Source of the DNA: a bacterium
GTDB lineage: Bacteria; Auribacterota; JABMQX01
Direction of reading: 5' to 3'
Assembly: GCA_030691545.1 (NCBI GenBank)
Contig: JAUYEE010000143.1
Location: 23,353 to 87,352 of the forward strand
DNA length: 64,000 bases
The position numbers and the translations under genes are program-made. The notes below the pieces were generated by a model. The model had not been told where the DNA came from. It saw only the letters and a program-made list of their open reading frames with translations, and ran no database searches. Shown here in pieces: positions 1 to 8,801 of this stretch. Positions within the stretch are counted from its first letter, which is position 1, and the number at the start of each line of letters is the position of its first letter.

Positions 1-2
1 AT

Positions 3-689
3 CCGGGAATCGGCGGCAGCCTCGACAATCTCTCCGAGATGCTTGATGAACTGGACAGAAATGGGCTGAAGTTGTTCGCCGTTTACACCGGCGCCTGGCT
101 GGACACGGACAAGGACAAATACGAGCCGCGCCTGAAAGAGGCAGTCAAGCTCCTCAAAGGCCGGGACACCATTATCTGGCTTTTCATTCAGAGCAGCCAG
201 CATAAGCTATCATCCCCTGACGGCGACCCGCGCGCCGTGGAAATCGTTCGCGAAATCGCGGATATGGCGGATGAGTCGGGACTGAAAGTGGCTCTGTATC
301 CGCACACGAATTTCTGGCTGGAACGAGTTGAAGACGCCGTTCGTGTCGCGGAAAAAGTCAACCGGAAGAATGTCGGAGTGACATTTAACCTCTGTCACTG
401 GTTGATGGTTGACAAAAAGGAGAGCCTGGAGGCGCGGTTGAAGTTAGCGATGCCGTACCTGTATGTCGTGACCATCAACGGCGCCGACAGCGGCGGCAAA
501 AACTGGACCACCTTGATTCAGACCCTCGATCGTGGAACCTTTGACATTCACAAATTCCTGAAAACCCTCAAATCCCTCGGCTATAAAGGCCCCATCGGCC
601 TCCAGCACTATGGCATTAAAGGCGACGCCCGCGAAAACCTCAACCGCTCCCTTGAAGCCTGGAGAAGACTCTCGCGGCCGAACTCGTAA
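3..689 (+). CDS. Sugar phosphate isomerase/epimerase-like TIM barrel (5' end outside window)
   Basis: Frame open to the window start; motifs such as NVGVTFNLCHW and GPIGLQHYGI resemble the xylose isomerase-like TIM barrel family. Confidence 0.75.
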   Translation, partial: PGIGGSLDNLSEMLDELDRNGLKLFAVYTGAWLDTDKDKYEPRLKEAVKLLKGRDTIIWLFIQSSQHKLSSPDGDPRAVEIVREIADMADESGLKVALYPHTNFWLERVEDAVRVAEKVNRKNVGVTFNLCHWLMVDKKESLEARLKLAMPYLYVVTINGADSGGKNWTTLIQTLDRGTFDIHKFLKTLKSLGYKGPIGLQHYGIKGDARENLNRSLEAWRRLSRPNS

Positions 690-815
690 AGGACCGATAA
701 GACATTTGCACCGCAGTTTCTCGGACGAAAGATCCCGAAAACAATGCATGCGGCCGAGAGTTGCTTGTATAGTAGATGGGTCTGAGAGCGCCAAGCGCGC
801 GAAGGTGCGTGCGAC

Positions 816-3800
816 ATGAACAAGGAAATGACAATCGAGAAGTCTCTCCAAGCCTTCGCTGAGGCCGTCACCGCCAAAACGTCACAGTTGACGCCTGGAG
901 AGCCGGAGGACCAACTGCGCGGTCCATTGGAGAACTTCATGGCCGTGGCAGCCGAAGCCCTCGGCTGGAGCGTTGTCTGCACCGGCGAAACGAAGCTGCC
1001 AGGCCGTCTCGGCAAACCCGACTACGCCGTCCATCTGAACAAGCTCCTTGCGGGCTATGTCGAACTAAAAGCCCCCGGCGTCGGCGCGAATCCCAAGCGT
1101 TTCTCGGGCCACAACCGCGATCAGTGGAAGCGGTTCCAGCCCATCCCAAACCTGCTCTACTGCGACGGAAATGAATGGGCACTCTATCGCAGTGGCGAGC
1201 TGGTGGACAAGCTCGTCCGTCTTTCCGGCGACATCGCCACCGATGGAAAGAAGGCCGTCGGCCCGGGTGATCCGCAGGCCGTTGAGCGCCTGCTTCGGGA
1301 ATTCTTCTCCTGGCAACCCATCATCCCAATGGACCGCGACGGCAAGATTGACCTCAAGGCCTTCGCCGGACTGCTGGCTCCGCTCTGCCGCATGGTGCGC
1401 GACGATGTGACCGACGCGCTTCGGGACCCCGACTCCCCGCTCGTCCAGCTCGCCAGGGATTGGCGGCAATTGCTCTTTCCTGACGCCCCGGACGAGCAAT
1501 TTGCCGATGCCTACGCTCAGACCGTCGCCTTCGCTTTGTTGCTCGGCCGCAGCGAGGGGGCGGACCCACTGACCCTCGACAGTGCCGAAAAGGCCCTATC
1601 CTCCCAGCATAGCCTCCTTTCTCGCGCGCTTCAGGTGCTGACCGACCCCAGCGCGCGGGCCGAGATGTCCGCCTCGGTTGACCTGCTCCTCCGCATCATC
1701 GGCGTTGTGCCGTCACTCACGCTTATCGGTCCCGATAATGCCTGGCTCTATTTCTATGAGGACTTCCTCGCCATTTACGACCCAAAGCTGCGCAAGGACG
1801 CAGGGGCCTACTATACGCCCCCGGAGGTTGTCCGCGCCCAAGTCCACCTGATTGATGATCTACTGGTGAATCGCCTCGGAAAGCCCTTGGGTTTCGCCGA
1901 CCCCGGTGTTATCACGCTCGATCCCGCCGCGGGCACGGGCACTTACCACTTGGGCGTCATCGAGCACGCGTTGCGCAGAGTCGAAGCCGCGGAGGGCGCC
2001 GGCGCCGTGCCCGGCCGGGCCACCTCGCTCGCCGCGAACCTTTACGGTTTCGAAAATATGGTCGGTCCCTTCGCGGTGACCGAACTGCGCACGAGCCGCG
2101 CCCTGCGCGACCGCGGGGCCACGCTCCCCGAGGGCGGCTCCCACATCTACCTGACCGACACGCTCGAAAGCCCGCATGCCCACCCGCGTCAACTCCCGGT
2201 GTTCCTCAAGCCCATCGCCGAGCAACACACAAAGGCCCTGAAGGTGAAGAGCAAGGTCCCAGTCATCGTCTGCCTCGGCAATCCGCCCTACGACCGCCAT
2301 GAGGCCGCCACCGTCAAAAACATGGCGCGCACCGGAGGCTGGGTCCGCTGGGGCGACGCCGAAAAGGGCGCGGACGCCATCTTCCGCGATTTCCTCGATC
2401 CGGCGCTCGCCGCCGGGCACGGCGTCCACGTCAAGAATCTCTACAATCTCTACGTCTATTTCTGGCGTTGGGCGTTGTGGAAGGTCTTCGAGCACGAGAC
2501 CGCTCACGGGCCGGGCGTCGTCAGTTTCATCAGCGCGTCGAGCTACCTCGACGGCGATGCCTTTTGCGGGATGCGCGAGCACATGCGCCGGCTGTGCGAC
2601 GAAGTCTGGATTCTCGACCTCGGGGGCGAAGGACGCGGCACGCGCAAGAGCGATAACGTCTTCGCCATACAGACCCCCGTGGCCGTCGGCGTCGCGGTCC
2701 GCGCCGGAGAGGCCAAGAGGAGCAAACCTGCCGCCGTCCATTACGCCCGCATCGGGGGCTCGCGCGACGATAAACTCGGGACGCTCGACGCGATCCGGGA
2801 TTTCGCAAGCGTCAAATGGCAGGATTGCCCCAGCGATTGGCAAGCCCCCTTCCGCCCCGCAGGAAAGGGCGCATACTTCGACTCACCTCTCCTGACCGAC
2901 CTCGTGCCATGGCAGCATTCGGGCGCGCAATTCAAGCGCACCTGGGCGATATCCCCAGATCCAGAAACGCTCGATAAGCGCTGGCGCGCGTTGCTGTCCG
3001 CGACCGACAAGGTTGAGGCCTTTAGGGAAACCCGTGATCGAAAGATAGGCTCGAAATGCCCTCCGCTCATGCAGGGAGAGCAACCTCGAAAGGCCCTCGA
3101 TCAATTGCCCCGCAACGCTCCCGCTCCCCGAATCGAGCGCTACGCCTACCGTTCCTTCGACAGACAATGGATATTCGCGGACTCGCGCTTGGGCGACTTC
3201 CTGCGCCCTGACCTCTGGCGCGCCCATGGCGAACGTCAGGTGTATCTGACAAGTCTCCTCAATCATCCGCTTGGGCGAGGCCCAGCAACGACAGCTTCCG
3301 CGCTGGTTCCCGACTTGCATCATTTTCGTGGCTCATATGGAGCAAAAGAAACGTTTCCCTTTTATCGCAATGCCGAGGCGACGGAGGCCAACATCCTCCC
3401 TGGTCTGCTGGACGTGCTCCGCAGGGCGTACAAGCGGAAAGTGACGGCGGAGGATTTCGTCGCCTACGTCTATGGGGCGCTGGCCCAGCCCGCTTTCACG
3501 GCGCGCTATGCGAAGGAACTGGAGACTCGAGAATTGCGCGTGCCGATCACGAAGGACGCCGTCCTTTTCGAGAAGGTGCTCGCCATCGGGGCGCGGCTTC
3601 TGTGGCTGCACACTTACGGCGAGCGTTTCGTGCCCGAAGGCCAGCGGCGCGGCCAAGTCCCGCCGGGCCATGCGAAATGCATCAAGGCCGTGCCCGGTGA
3701 CCCGGACGGCTATCCCGAATGCTTCGACTATAACGACGCCACGCAGACCCTCCACGTCGGCGATGGCCAATTCCGCCCGGTGGCGCGCGAGGTGTTCGAG

Positions 3801-4112
3801 TTCGAGGTCTCGGGCCTCAAGGTCGTGCAGTCCTGGCTCAAGTATCGCATGAAGAAGGGGGCGGGCAAGAAGTCCTCTCCCCTCGACGACATCCGCCCCG
3901 AGCGCTGGACCAGCCAGTTCACCACCGAACTGCTTGAGCTCCTCTGGGTGCTGGAGGCGACCGTCGAGGGCTATCCCGGACAGGCGAAGCTGCTGGGGGC
4001 TCTCGTCGCCGGCCCCTGCTTCCGCGCCGACGAACTGCCCGAAGTTCCCGAAGAAATGCGCAAGCCCCCCTCCGCCCGCCCATCCGGCGATACCCTATTC
4101 GGGGACTTGTAG
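816..4112 (+). CDS. Type ISP/IIG-like restriction-modification enzyme (nuclease, N6-adenine methylase and specificity domains), intact
   Basis: PD-(D/E)XK-like GKPDYAVH...GYVELKAPG; SAM motif LDPAAGTGTYHLGVIE; catalytic NPPY in CLGNPPYDRHE; single 1098-aa ORF. Confidence 0.9.
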   Translation: MNKEMTIEKSLQAFAEAVTAKTSQLTPGEPEDQLRGPLENFMAVAAEALGWSVVCTGETKLPGRLGKPDYAVHLNKLLAGYVELKAPGVGANPKRFSGHNRDQWKRFQPIPNLLYCDGNEWALYRSGELVDKLVRLSGDIATDGKKAVGPGDPQAVERLLREFFSWQPIIPMDRDGKIDLKAFAGLLAPLCRMVRDDVTDALRDPDSPLVQLARDWRQLLFPDAPDEQFADAYAQTVAFALLLGRSEGADPLTLDSAEKALSSQHSLLSRALQVLTDPSARAEMSASVDLLLRIIGVVPSLTLIGPDNAWLYFYEDFLAIYDPKLRKDAGAYYTPPEVVRAQVHLIDDLLVNRLGKPLGFADPGVITLDPAAGTGTYHLGVIEHALRRVEAAEGAGAVPGRATSLAANLYGFENMVGPFAVTELRTSRALRDRGATLPEGGSHIYLTDTLESPHAHPRQLPVFLKPIAEQHTKALKVKSKVPVIVCLGNPPYDRHEAATVKNMARTGGWVRWGDAEKGADAIFRDFLDPALAAGHGVHVKNLYNLYVYFWRWALWKVFEHETAHGPGVVSFISASSYLDGDAFCGMREHMRRLCDEVWILDLGGEGRGTRKSDNVFAIQTPVAVGVAVRAGEAKRSKPAAVHYARIGGSRDDKLGTLDAIRDFASVKWQDCPSDWQAPFRPAGKGAYFDSPLLTDLVPWQHSGAQFKRTWAISPDPETLDKRWRALLSATDKVEAFRETRDRKIGSKCPPLMQGEQPRKALDQLPRNAPAPRIERYAYRSFDRQWIFADSRLGDFLRPDLWRAHGERQVYLTSLLNHPLGRGPATTASALVPDLHHFRGSYGAKETFPFYRNAEATEANILPGLLDVLRRAYKRKVTAEDFVAYVYGALAQPAFTARYAKELETRELRVPITKDAVLFEKVLAIGARLLWLHTYGERFVPEGQRRGQVPPGHAKCIKAVPGDPDGYPECFDYNDATQTLHVGDGQFRPVAREVFEFEVSGLKVVQSWLKYRMKKGAGKKSSPLDDIRPERWTSQFTTELLELLWVLEATVEGYPGQAKLLGALVAGPCFRADELPEVPEEMRKPPSARPSGDTLFGDL

Positions 4113-4256
4113 GCCGTGGCGAGTATGAAACCTGGGTGTTTCCCGCCGGGTCGCAGAGAGGGCAGAGGGGACGGGTCAGACGCCGCCTTTGGCGGCACGG
4201 CTTGAGATCATGGACGAGGGGCCCATGCGACCACAAATGTCGCGGCCCTGTTGCGT

Positions 4257-4278
4257 GCAGGCGGGACGCCTGCGGTAC
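4257..4278. repeat. Solo REP-like hairpin
   Basis: GCAGGCGGGACGCCTGCGGTAC (reverse complement GTACCGCAGGCGTCCCGCCTGC). Confidence 0.8.
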
Positions 4279-4321
4279 AACCGCTCGAGAGTCAGCGATC
4301 AACAGTGCGGTACAAGAGCAT

Positions 4322-4408
4322 GAGCGGGAGATAGACCGGCTGGTCTATGAGCTGTACGGGCTGACCCCCGCCGAGATCAAGCTGGTGGAGGAGAGCGCGA
4401 AGCCATGA
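4322..4408 (+). pseudogene. Orphan C-terminal tail fragment 'EREIDRLVYELYGLTPAEIKLVEESAKP' (copy a)
   Basis: Tail resembles the C-terminus of many Eco57I-like or type I/II methylase/specificity proteins; stop overlaps next ATG (ATGA). Confidence 0.6.
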
Positions 4409-4665
4409 AGTTCAAGTTGTCCAAGCATGCGGAGAGCGAGTTACTGCTGCGCCGGATTCCACGCGAGCTGCTGGACGCCGTGCTGAACAACCCGCAGCAG
4501 GTCGTTCCCGAACGGGGCAACAAGAAAGCGTACCAGTCGCAATTGGACTTTGGCGGTGGTAGAATATTTCTGCTGCGGGCGATTGTGGACGACACCCCAA
4601 ACCCGGCCATGGTCGTGACCGTGTATCGCATCATCAAGATCAGCAAATACTGGAGACAACCATGA
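4405..4665 (+). CDS. DUF4258 family protein (putative toxin)
   Basis: KFKLSKHAESELLLRRIPRELLDAVLNNPQQVVPE pattern; overlaps the DUF2283 gene by 4 nt. Confidence 0.8.
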   Translation: MKFKLSKHAESELLLRRIPRELLDAVLNNPQQVVPERGNKKAYQSQLDFGGGRIFLLRAIVDDTPNPAMVVTVYRIIKISKYWRQP

Positions 4666-4922
4666 AAGTAACCTACGACCCTGAAGTGGATGTGCTGCGC
4701 ATCCTGTTCAGCAGCGCCCCGATCGAGGAGAGCGACGAAGACAAGCCCGGTGTCATTCTCGACTACGACAAAGACGGCAACGTGGTGGGCATGGAGATTC
4801 TTGATGCGTCCGAGCGGATGGAGAACCCGCAGGTGATGGAATACGCAATCGCCTCGGAAGGTCGCGCCCGGCCGGCCACAACCGGGGTTCGTGAGAAGCC
4901 CGCGAAAGAATACGGTTCGTGA
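4662..4922 (+). CDS. DUF2283 family protein (putative antitoxin partner)
   Basis: MKVTYDPEVDVLRILFS...PGVILDYDKDGNVVGMEILDAS pattern. Confidence 0.85.
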   Translation: MKVTYDPEVDVLRILFSSAPIEESDEDKPGVILDYDKDGNVVGMEILDASERMENPQVMEYAIASEGRARPATTGVREKPAKEYGS

Positions 4923-4968
4923 ACTCGCGGCGAAGTGGCGTGATGCCGGGGCGGACACGACGGCGCTT

Positions 4969-5049
4969 AAGCGGGAGATTGACCGGCTGGTCTATGAGCT
5001 CTACGGCCTGACGGATGAGGAGATTGCTATTGTCGAGGAGAAAGCATGA
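4969..5049 (+). pseudogene. Orphan C-terminal tail fragment 'KREIDRLVYELYGLTDEEIAIVEEKA' (copy b)
   Basis: Near-identical in protein and DNA to copies a and c; stop overlaps the ATPase start codon (gcATGA). Confidence 0.6.
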
Positions 5050-6290
5050 ACATTGAAACGCTGAAATTGGAGAGAGTCGGTCAAATTGCATGCGCCGACG
5101 TCACCTTTGGCGACCTGACCGTGCTGGTCGGCCCGCAAGCCACGGGGAAGAGCGTCTTCCTGCAGTTTCTGAAGTTGGCGCTTGACACGGGATACGTCCA
5201 CGACCAACTCCGGAAGCACGGTATAGAATGGAGCCGGACTCCGGCGGACTTCCTGGATGTGTACCTTGGCGAAGGCATGGGGGGGGTGTGGAAAGGAGAC
5301 GGCGCAGCGAACGGCATAGCGGTCAACGCCGCGAAAGAAGAAGCCGCCGCACCACCTGATGGGAAAGAAGGCAAGGCGCCGAGCGCCATAGCGGTCAACG
5401 GGCAACAGGCTGACATGGCGCACTTCGTGAGGCCACACCGTCGCGCGCGCGCGCGGAAAGCGTTGGCGTTCTATATACCCGCGCAACGGGTGCTTTCGCT
5501 GGCTAACGGTTGGCCGCGGCCGTTCCAAGGGTTCGCCAGCGAGGATCCGTTTAGTGTGCGCGACTTCAGCGAGACGTTTCGCCTGCTGATGGAACAAGAG
5601 TTCAACAGAAGCGAAGATCTCTTTCCGAAGACCAACCGTCTCAAGCGGGAATACCGCGACCTTCTCTCCAGGCACGTGTTTGGCGGGTTCGGGCTGCACG
5701 TGGATCGCCACGGCGCACAGAAACGGCTCGTGCTCAAGCAGCAGCCTTCGAGCAAGGCCATCCCGTTTATGGCGTGGTCGGCGGGACAACGCGAGTTTGT
5801 GCCGTTGCTCATGGGCTTGTACTGGTTGATGCCAGGGGCCAAGACCCCGCGCAGAGGCGACATAAGGTGGGTCGTGATCGAGGAAATGGAAATGGGACTT
5901 CATCCCTGCGCGATCTCTGTCGTTCTCTTGCTCGTCCTGGAACTGCTGTGGAGAGGATATCGGGTCTGCCTTTCTACTCATTCTCCGCATGTCCTCGATG
6001 TCGTGTGGGCGCTTCGCGTAATCAAGGAGCGTGGCGCCGATCCGAATCGCCTGCTGGAGGTGTTCGACGTCAGGAAAACCGACCCCATGAAGGACGTGGC
6101 ATCAGCCGTGATCAAGAAGTCCGCCAAGGTGTACTACTTCGACCCGAACGGGCAGACACAGGACATCTCCAATCTTGATCCTGGTTCGCAAGACGCGCAG
6201 GAGGCGGGATGGGGCGGTTTGAGCGGGTTCAGCGGACGAGTGGCGGACATTGTGGCGGACGTGGTCAATGCATCCGCGCAACAGCAGTAA
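5046..6290 (+). CDS. OLD/RecF-like AAA (ABC-type) ATPase without a visible TOPRIM domain
   Basis: Walker A GPQATGKS; signature WSAGQREF; Walker B WVVIEEMEMGLHP; switch His STHSP. Confidence 0.85.
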   Translation: MNIETLKLERVGQIACADVTFGDLTVLVGPQATGKSVFLQFLKLALDTGYVHDQLRKHGIEWSRTPADFLDVYLGEGMGGVWKGDGAANGIAVNAAKEEAAAPPDGKEGKAPSAIAVNGQQADMAHFVRPHRRARARKALAFYIPAQRVLSLANGWPRPFQGFASEDPFSVRDFSETFRLLMEQEFNRSEDLFPKTNRLKREYRDLLSRHVFGGFGLHVDRHGAQKRLVLKQQPSSKAIPFMAWSAGQREFVPLLMGLYWLMPGAKTPRRGDIRWVVIEEMEMGLHPCAISVVLLLVLELLWRGYRVCLSTHSPHVLDVVWALRVIKERGADPNRLLEVFDVRKTDPMKDVASAVIKKSAKVYYFDPNGQTQDISNLDPGSQDAQEAGWGGLSGFSGRVADIVADVVNASAQQQ

Positions 6291-6293
6291 GGG

Positions 6294-6764
6294 GTGACCA
6301 TGACTTTTCAGAACGCGGTTGAGGCGGTGAACGACCTGTCGGGCGCGTATTCCCCGGGGTTGCGGGCTTTGCGTGAGGGCGACAGAAACCGGATTCGCTG
6401 TGCCAATACGCGGCGCCTTTCCGGCAGTGTAGACCTGGACGAAGCTCTGCGAAGGAGTCATCCCAATGATCCACTGTGGGACTATGGAATTGGGTGGACG
6501 ACGGGGGCGTCCCATCAAGCGATCTGGGTAGAAGTGCATCCGGCGAGTTCAGGGCATGTTGCTGACGTCGTGAAAAAGGTCACGTGGCTGAAGGAATGGC
6601 TCAAGGAAAGGGCCACGCCGCTGCTGGACATAACACGAGAGAATAAGGGGTACGTGTGGCTGGCGAGTGGGGGCGTCTCGTTGCAGAGGGGATCAAGGCA
6701 AGCGAGACAGTTAGTCATGGCGGGTGTTTCTTTTCCGGTCGAAGGACTGCTCCTCGGGTCGTAA
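6294..6764 (+). CDS. Conserved small protein paired with the ATPase; possible nuclease-like partner
   Basis: 3 nt downstream of the ATPase ORF; pattern DYGIGWTTGASHQAIWVEVHPASSGHVADVVKKVTWLKEWL. Confidence 0.55.
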   Translation: MTMTFQNAVEAVNDLSGAYSPGLRALREGDRNRIRCANTRRLSGSVDLDEALRRSHPNDPLWDYGIGWTTGASHQAIWVEVHPASSGHVADVVKKVTWLKEWLKERATPLLDITRENKGYVWLASGGVSLQRGSRQARQLVMAGVSFPVEGLLLGS

Positions 6765-6823
6765 TCATATTTGGACCCAGATTCCAGATCACCAACCTGA
6801 TCACCGCGGACACGACGGAGTGG

Positions 6824-6907
6824 GAGCGGGAGATTGACCAGTTGGTCTATGAGCTGTACGGGCTGACGGAGGACGAAATCGCCATCGTCGAGGACAAGGC
6901 CCCTTGA
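6824..6907 (+). pseudogene. Orphan C-terminal tail fragment 'EREIDQLVYELYGLTEDEIAIVEDKAP' (copy c)
   Basis: Third copy of the tail within 2.6 kb. Confidence 0.6.
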
Positions 6908-6952
6908 GCAGCGTGCGTCCCTCCGCGCATCTCCCGAGCCGGTAACATGCGC

Positions 6953-7014
6953 CCAAGCTATCGGCTGGCGGCCGGTCACATCGCGCTTGACATGGCGATA
7001 GGGTGCGTCATAAT
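6953..7014. repeat. Direct repeat (copy 1) carrying a sigma70-like promoter
   Basis: CCAAGCTATCGGCTGGCGGCCGGTCACATCGCGCTTGACA-N16-CATAAT; shared with 7961-8021. Confidence 0.8.
6987..7014 (+). promoter_or_regulatory. Predicted sigma70-type promoter TTGACA-16-CATAAT upstream of the RHH/Doc module
   Basis: Near-consensus boxes inside the repeat. Confidence 0.55.
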
Positions 7015-7235
7015 AACAGGCGGGCGGAACGATGCGGCGCTTTCCCAATAAAGATGCTTTGGCAATGGCGGCAGCGAGGGCGTCATCGCCAATCGCTTTT
7101 CGAAACGGGAAACGGCCATCCTTCGGAGCGACAGCGGGCACTTACGCGAGTTCCCGATTTGCGTTTTATCTGGGAACCGTCTAAACGGAAGTTTTGTGCG
7201 TCCGTCTTGCGCATCAAGCACCAACGGAGGATGCC

Positions 7236-7463
7236 ATGCACAAGTACGTGCTGCAGGAGGTTCGCGTGACAAGAATCACTGTAGAGCTTGACGAAGAGAA
7301 GTCCAATTTGCTTCGGGAAAAAGCGCAGAGGTATGGACTGTCGGCGGATCAGTTTGTGACCGCTTCCATTGAAGACTTGCTGGCGCAGCCAGACCCTGAG
7401 TTTGATGAAGCCACACGCAAAGTGCTTTCCAAGAACAAAGAACTTTACAGGCGATTAGCCTGA
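7236..7463 (+). CDS. Ribbon-helix-helix-type antitoxin
   Basis: VTRITVELDEEKSNLLREKAQRYGLSADQFVTASIEDLLAQ; directly precedes a Doc-like ORF; the track ORF begins at 7194 but an internal ATG is at 7236. Confidence 0.7.
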   Translation: MHKYVLQEVRVTRITVELDEEKSNLLREKAQRYGLSADQFVTASIEDLLAQPDPEFDEATRKVLSKNKELYRRLA

Positions 7464-7845
7464 TGCGCTATCTCTCGCTCGTTGAGATCCTCGAACTCCA
7501 TGAACGCATCATCTCGACTACTGGAGATGCGGGGGTATTCGAGATTTGGGAGCACCCGAATCTGCTGTCAGTCAACCTCACCTGACCTTCGAGCAAACTG
7601 ATCTTTGCCCTGACGCGGTTACCAAGGCGACCGCGCTCTGCTTTTCTCTTGTAATGAATCATCCCTTTGTTGATGGGAACAAGAGGGTGGCCCACGCAGC
7701 GATGGATGTTTTCTTGCTGCTCAACGGACTTGAACTCAAAGCTCCGCTTGATGGGCAAGAGCGACTCATGCTCGATCTTGCTGCGGGTAAACTGACCCGA
7801 CAAGAGCTCACATCATGGTTAAAGAAACACGTAACTCCGGCATGA
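7463..7845 (+). pseudogene. doc: Doc-type (Fic family) toxin, frameshifted
   Basis: MRYLSLVEILELHERIISTTGDAG in frame 1, then GIRDLGAPESAVSQP...HPFVDGNKRVAHAAMDVFLLLNG in another frame; junction at G5 run 7531-7535. Confidence 0.8.
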
Positions 7846-7942
7846 AGGGAAACGCGGCACCAAACCCTTTCGTTCTGCGAATCCTTCGTGTCCTTCGTGT
7901 TCTTCGTGGTGGGAGAAAGGGTGTCCCAAAACTCTGGCGGGG

Positions 7943-8021
7943 AAGGTGACACCTCTGGGACAAGCTATCGGCTGGCGGCCGGTCACATCGCGCTTGACGC
8001 GGCTTCACGGTCGGGCATAAT
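7943..8021. repeat. Direct repeat (copy 2) with sigma70-like promoter TTGACG-16-CATAAT
   Basis: GGAAGGTGACACC..GGACAAGCTATCGGCTGGCGGCCGGTCACATCGCGCTTGACG...CATAAT. Confidence 0.8.
7994..8021 (+). promoter_or_regulatory. Predicted promoter upstream of the DUF433/PIN-like module
   Basis: TTGACG (7994-7999), 16-bp spacer, CATAAT (8016-8021). Confidence 0.5.
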
Positions 8022-8096
8022 GAAGAGGACGAAACTACCCAGACGGTTCCTGACAGAGAGTCGAGCGTGCGGGACTCAAGCTTTCACCGTCGGGCA

Positions 8097-8333
8097 ATGA
8101 GGATAAAAATGGACGTAAAATGGAAAGACCACATTGAGAGCGATCCAAATATCCTGCGGGGCAAACCGCGTATCAAGGGCACCCGAATCCCCGTTAGTCT
8201 GATTCTCGGTTACCTCGCCGCCGGGCAAAATCCGGAGCAAATCATCGCCGAATTTCCAGACCTGAATCACGAGCAGATTGCTGCCTGCTTGGATTATGCG
8301 CGCGATCTGGCAGAATTCGAAGTGGCTGTGTGA
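8097..8333 (+). CDS. DUF433 antitoxin
   Basis: ESDPNILRGKPRIKGTRIPVSLILGYLAAGQNPEQIIAEFPDLNHEQIAACLDYA; track ORF starts at 8067. Confidence 0.9.
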   Translation: MRIKMDVKWKDHIESDPNILRGKPRIKGTRIPVSLILGYLAAGQNPEQIIAEFPDLNHEQIAACLDYARDLAEFEVAV

Positions 8334-8701
8334 TGAGCCTGAGATTCTTTACGGACCATTGCGTCCCCAACTCTGTGATCCAGGCACTTCGAGATGCGGC
8401 GCATGATGTTCTTCTCCTGAAGGAACATGTTCCACGCGATTCCAATGATGCCGTGGTCATCGCCAAGGCTCAGGAGCTGGATGCCATCCTGGTATCGTTA
8501 AACGGCGACTTTGCCGACATCACGACATACCCCCCGTCTCGCTACAAAGGAATCCTCTCGCTTCAGGTTCGGAATCACCCAGAGGTGATTCCATCCCTCA
8601 TGCGACGGCTCATGGATTACTTGTCGGTTCACCCTGAAAGGCGCAGCTACGAAGGCCGACTGTTTTTGGTAGAGGCACACCGAATTAGAATTCGGAAGTA
8701 G
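8330..8701 (+). CDS. DUF5615 PIN-like toxin
   Basis: RFFTDHCVPNSVIQALRDAAHDVLLLKEH...ILVSLNGDF; 4-nt overlap with DUF433 gene. Confidence 0.85.
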   Translation: MMSLRFFTDHCVPNSVIQALRDAAHDVLLLKEHVPRDSNDAVVIAKAQELDAILVSLNGDFADITTYPPSRYKGILSLQVRNHPEVIPSLMRRLMDYLSVHPERRSYEGRLFLVEAHRIRIRK

Positions 8702-8762
8702 CGATTGTCGAAGGTAAACGAATTTCGGTGATAGCCGAACGATAGCATGGGGGCGATGCCGA

Positions 8763-8801
8763 GGAAGGTGAGAACGCTCGGACAAGCTATCGGCTGGCGG
8801 C
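8763..8801. repeat. Direct repeat (copy 3, partial), overlapping the 3' end of the TPR gene
   Basis: GGAAGGTGAGAACGCTCGGACAAGCTATCGGCTGGCGGC matches the left part of copy 2. Confidence 0.75.

Noticed and set aside
1860-2843. 327-aa minus-strand ORF
   Set aside because: Antisense shadow of the intact ISP enzyme, which carries the conserved motifs
5001-5990. 329-aa minus-strand ORF
   Set aside because: Antisense to the ATPase gene with clear Walker motifs
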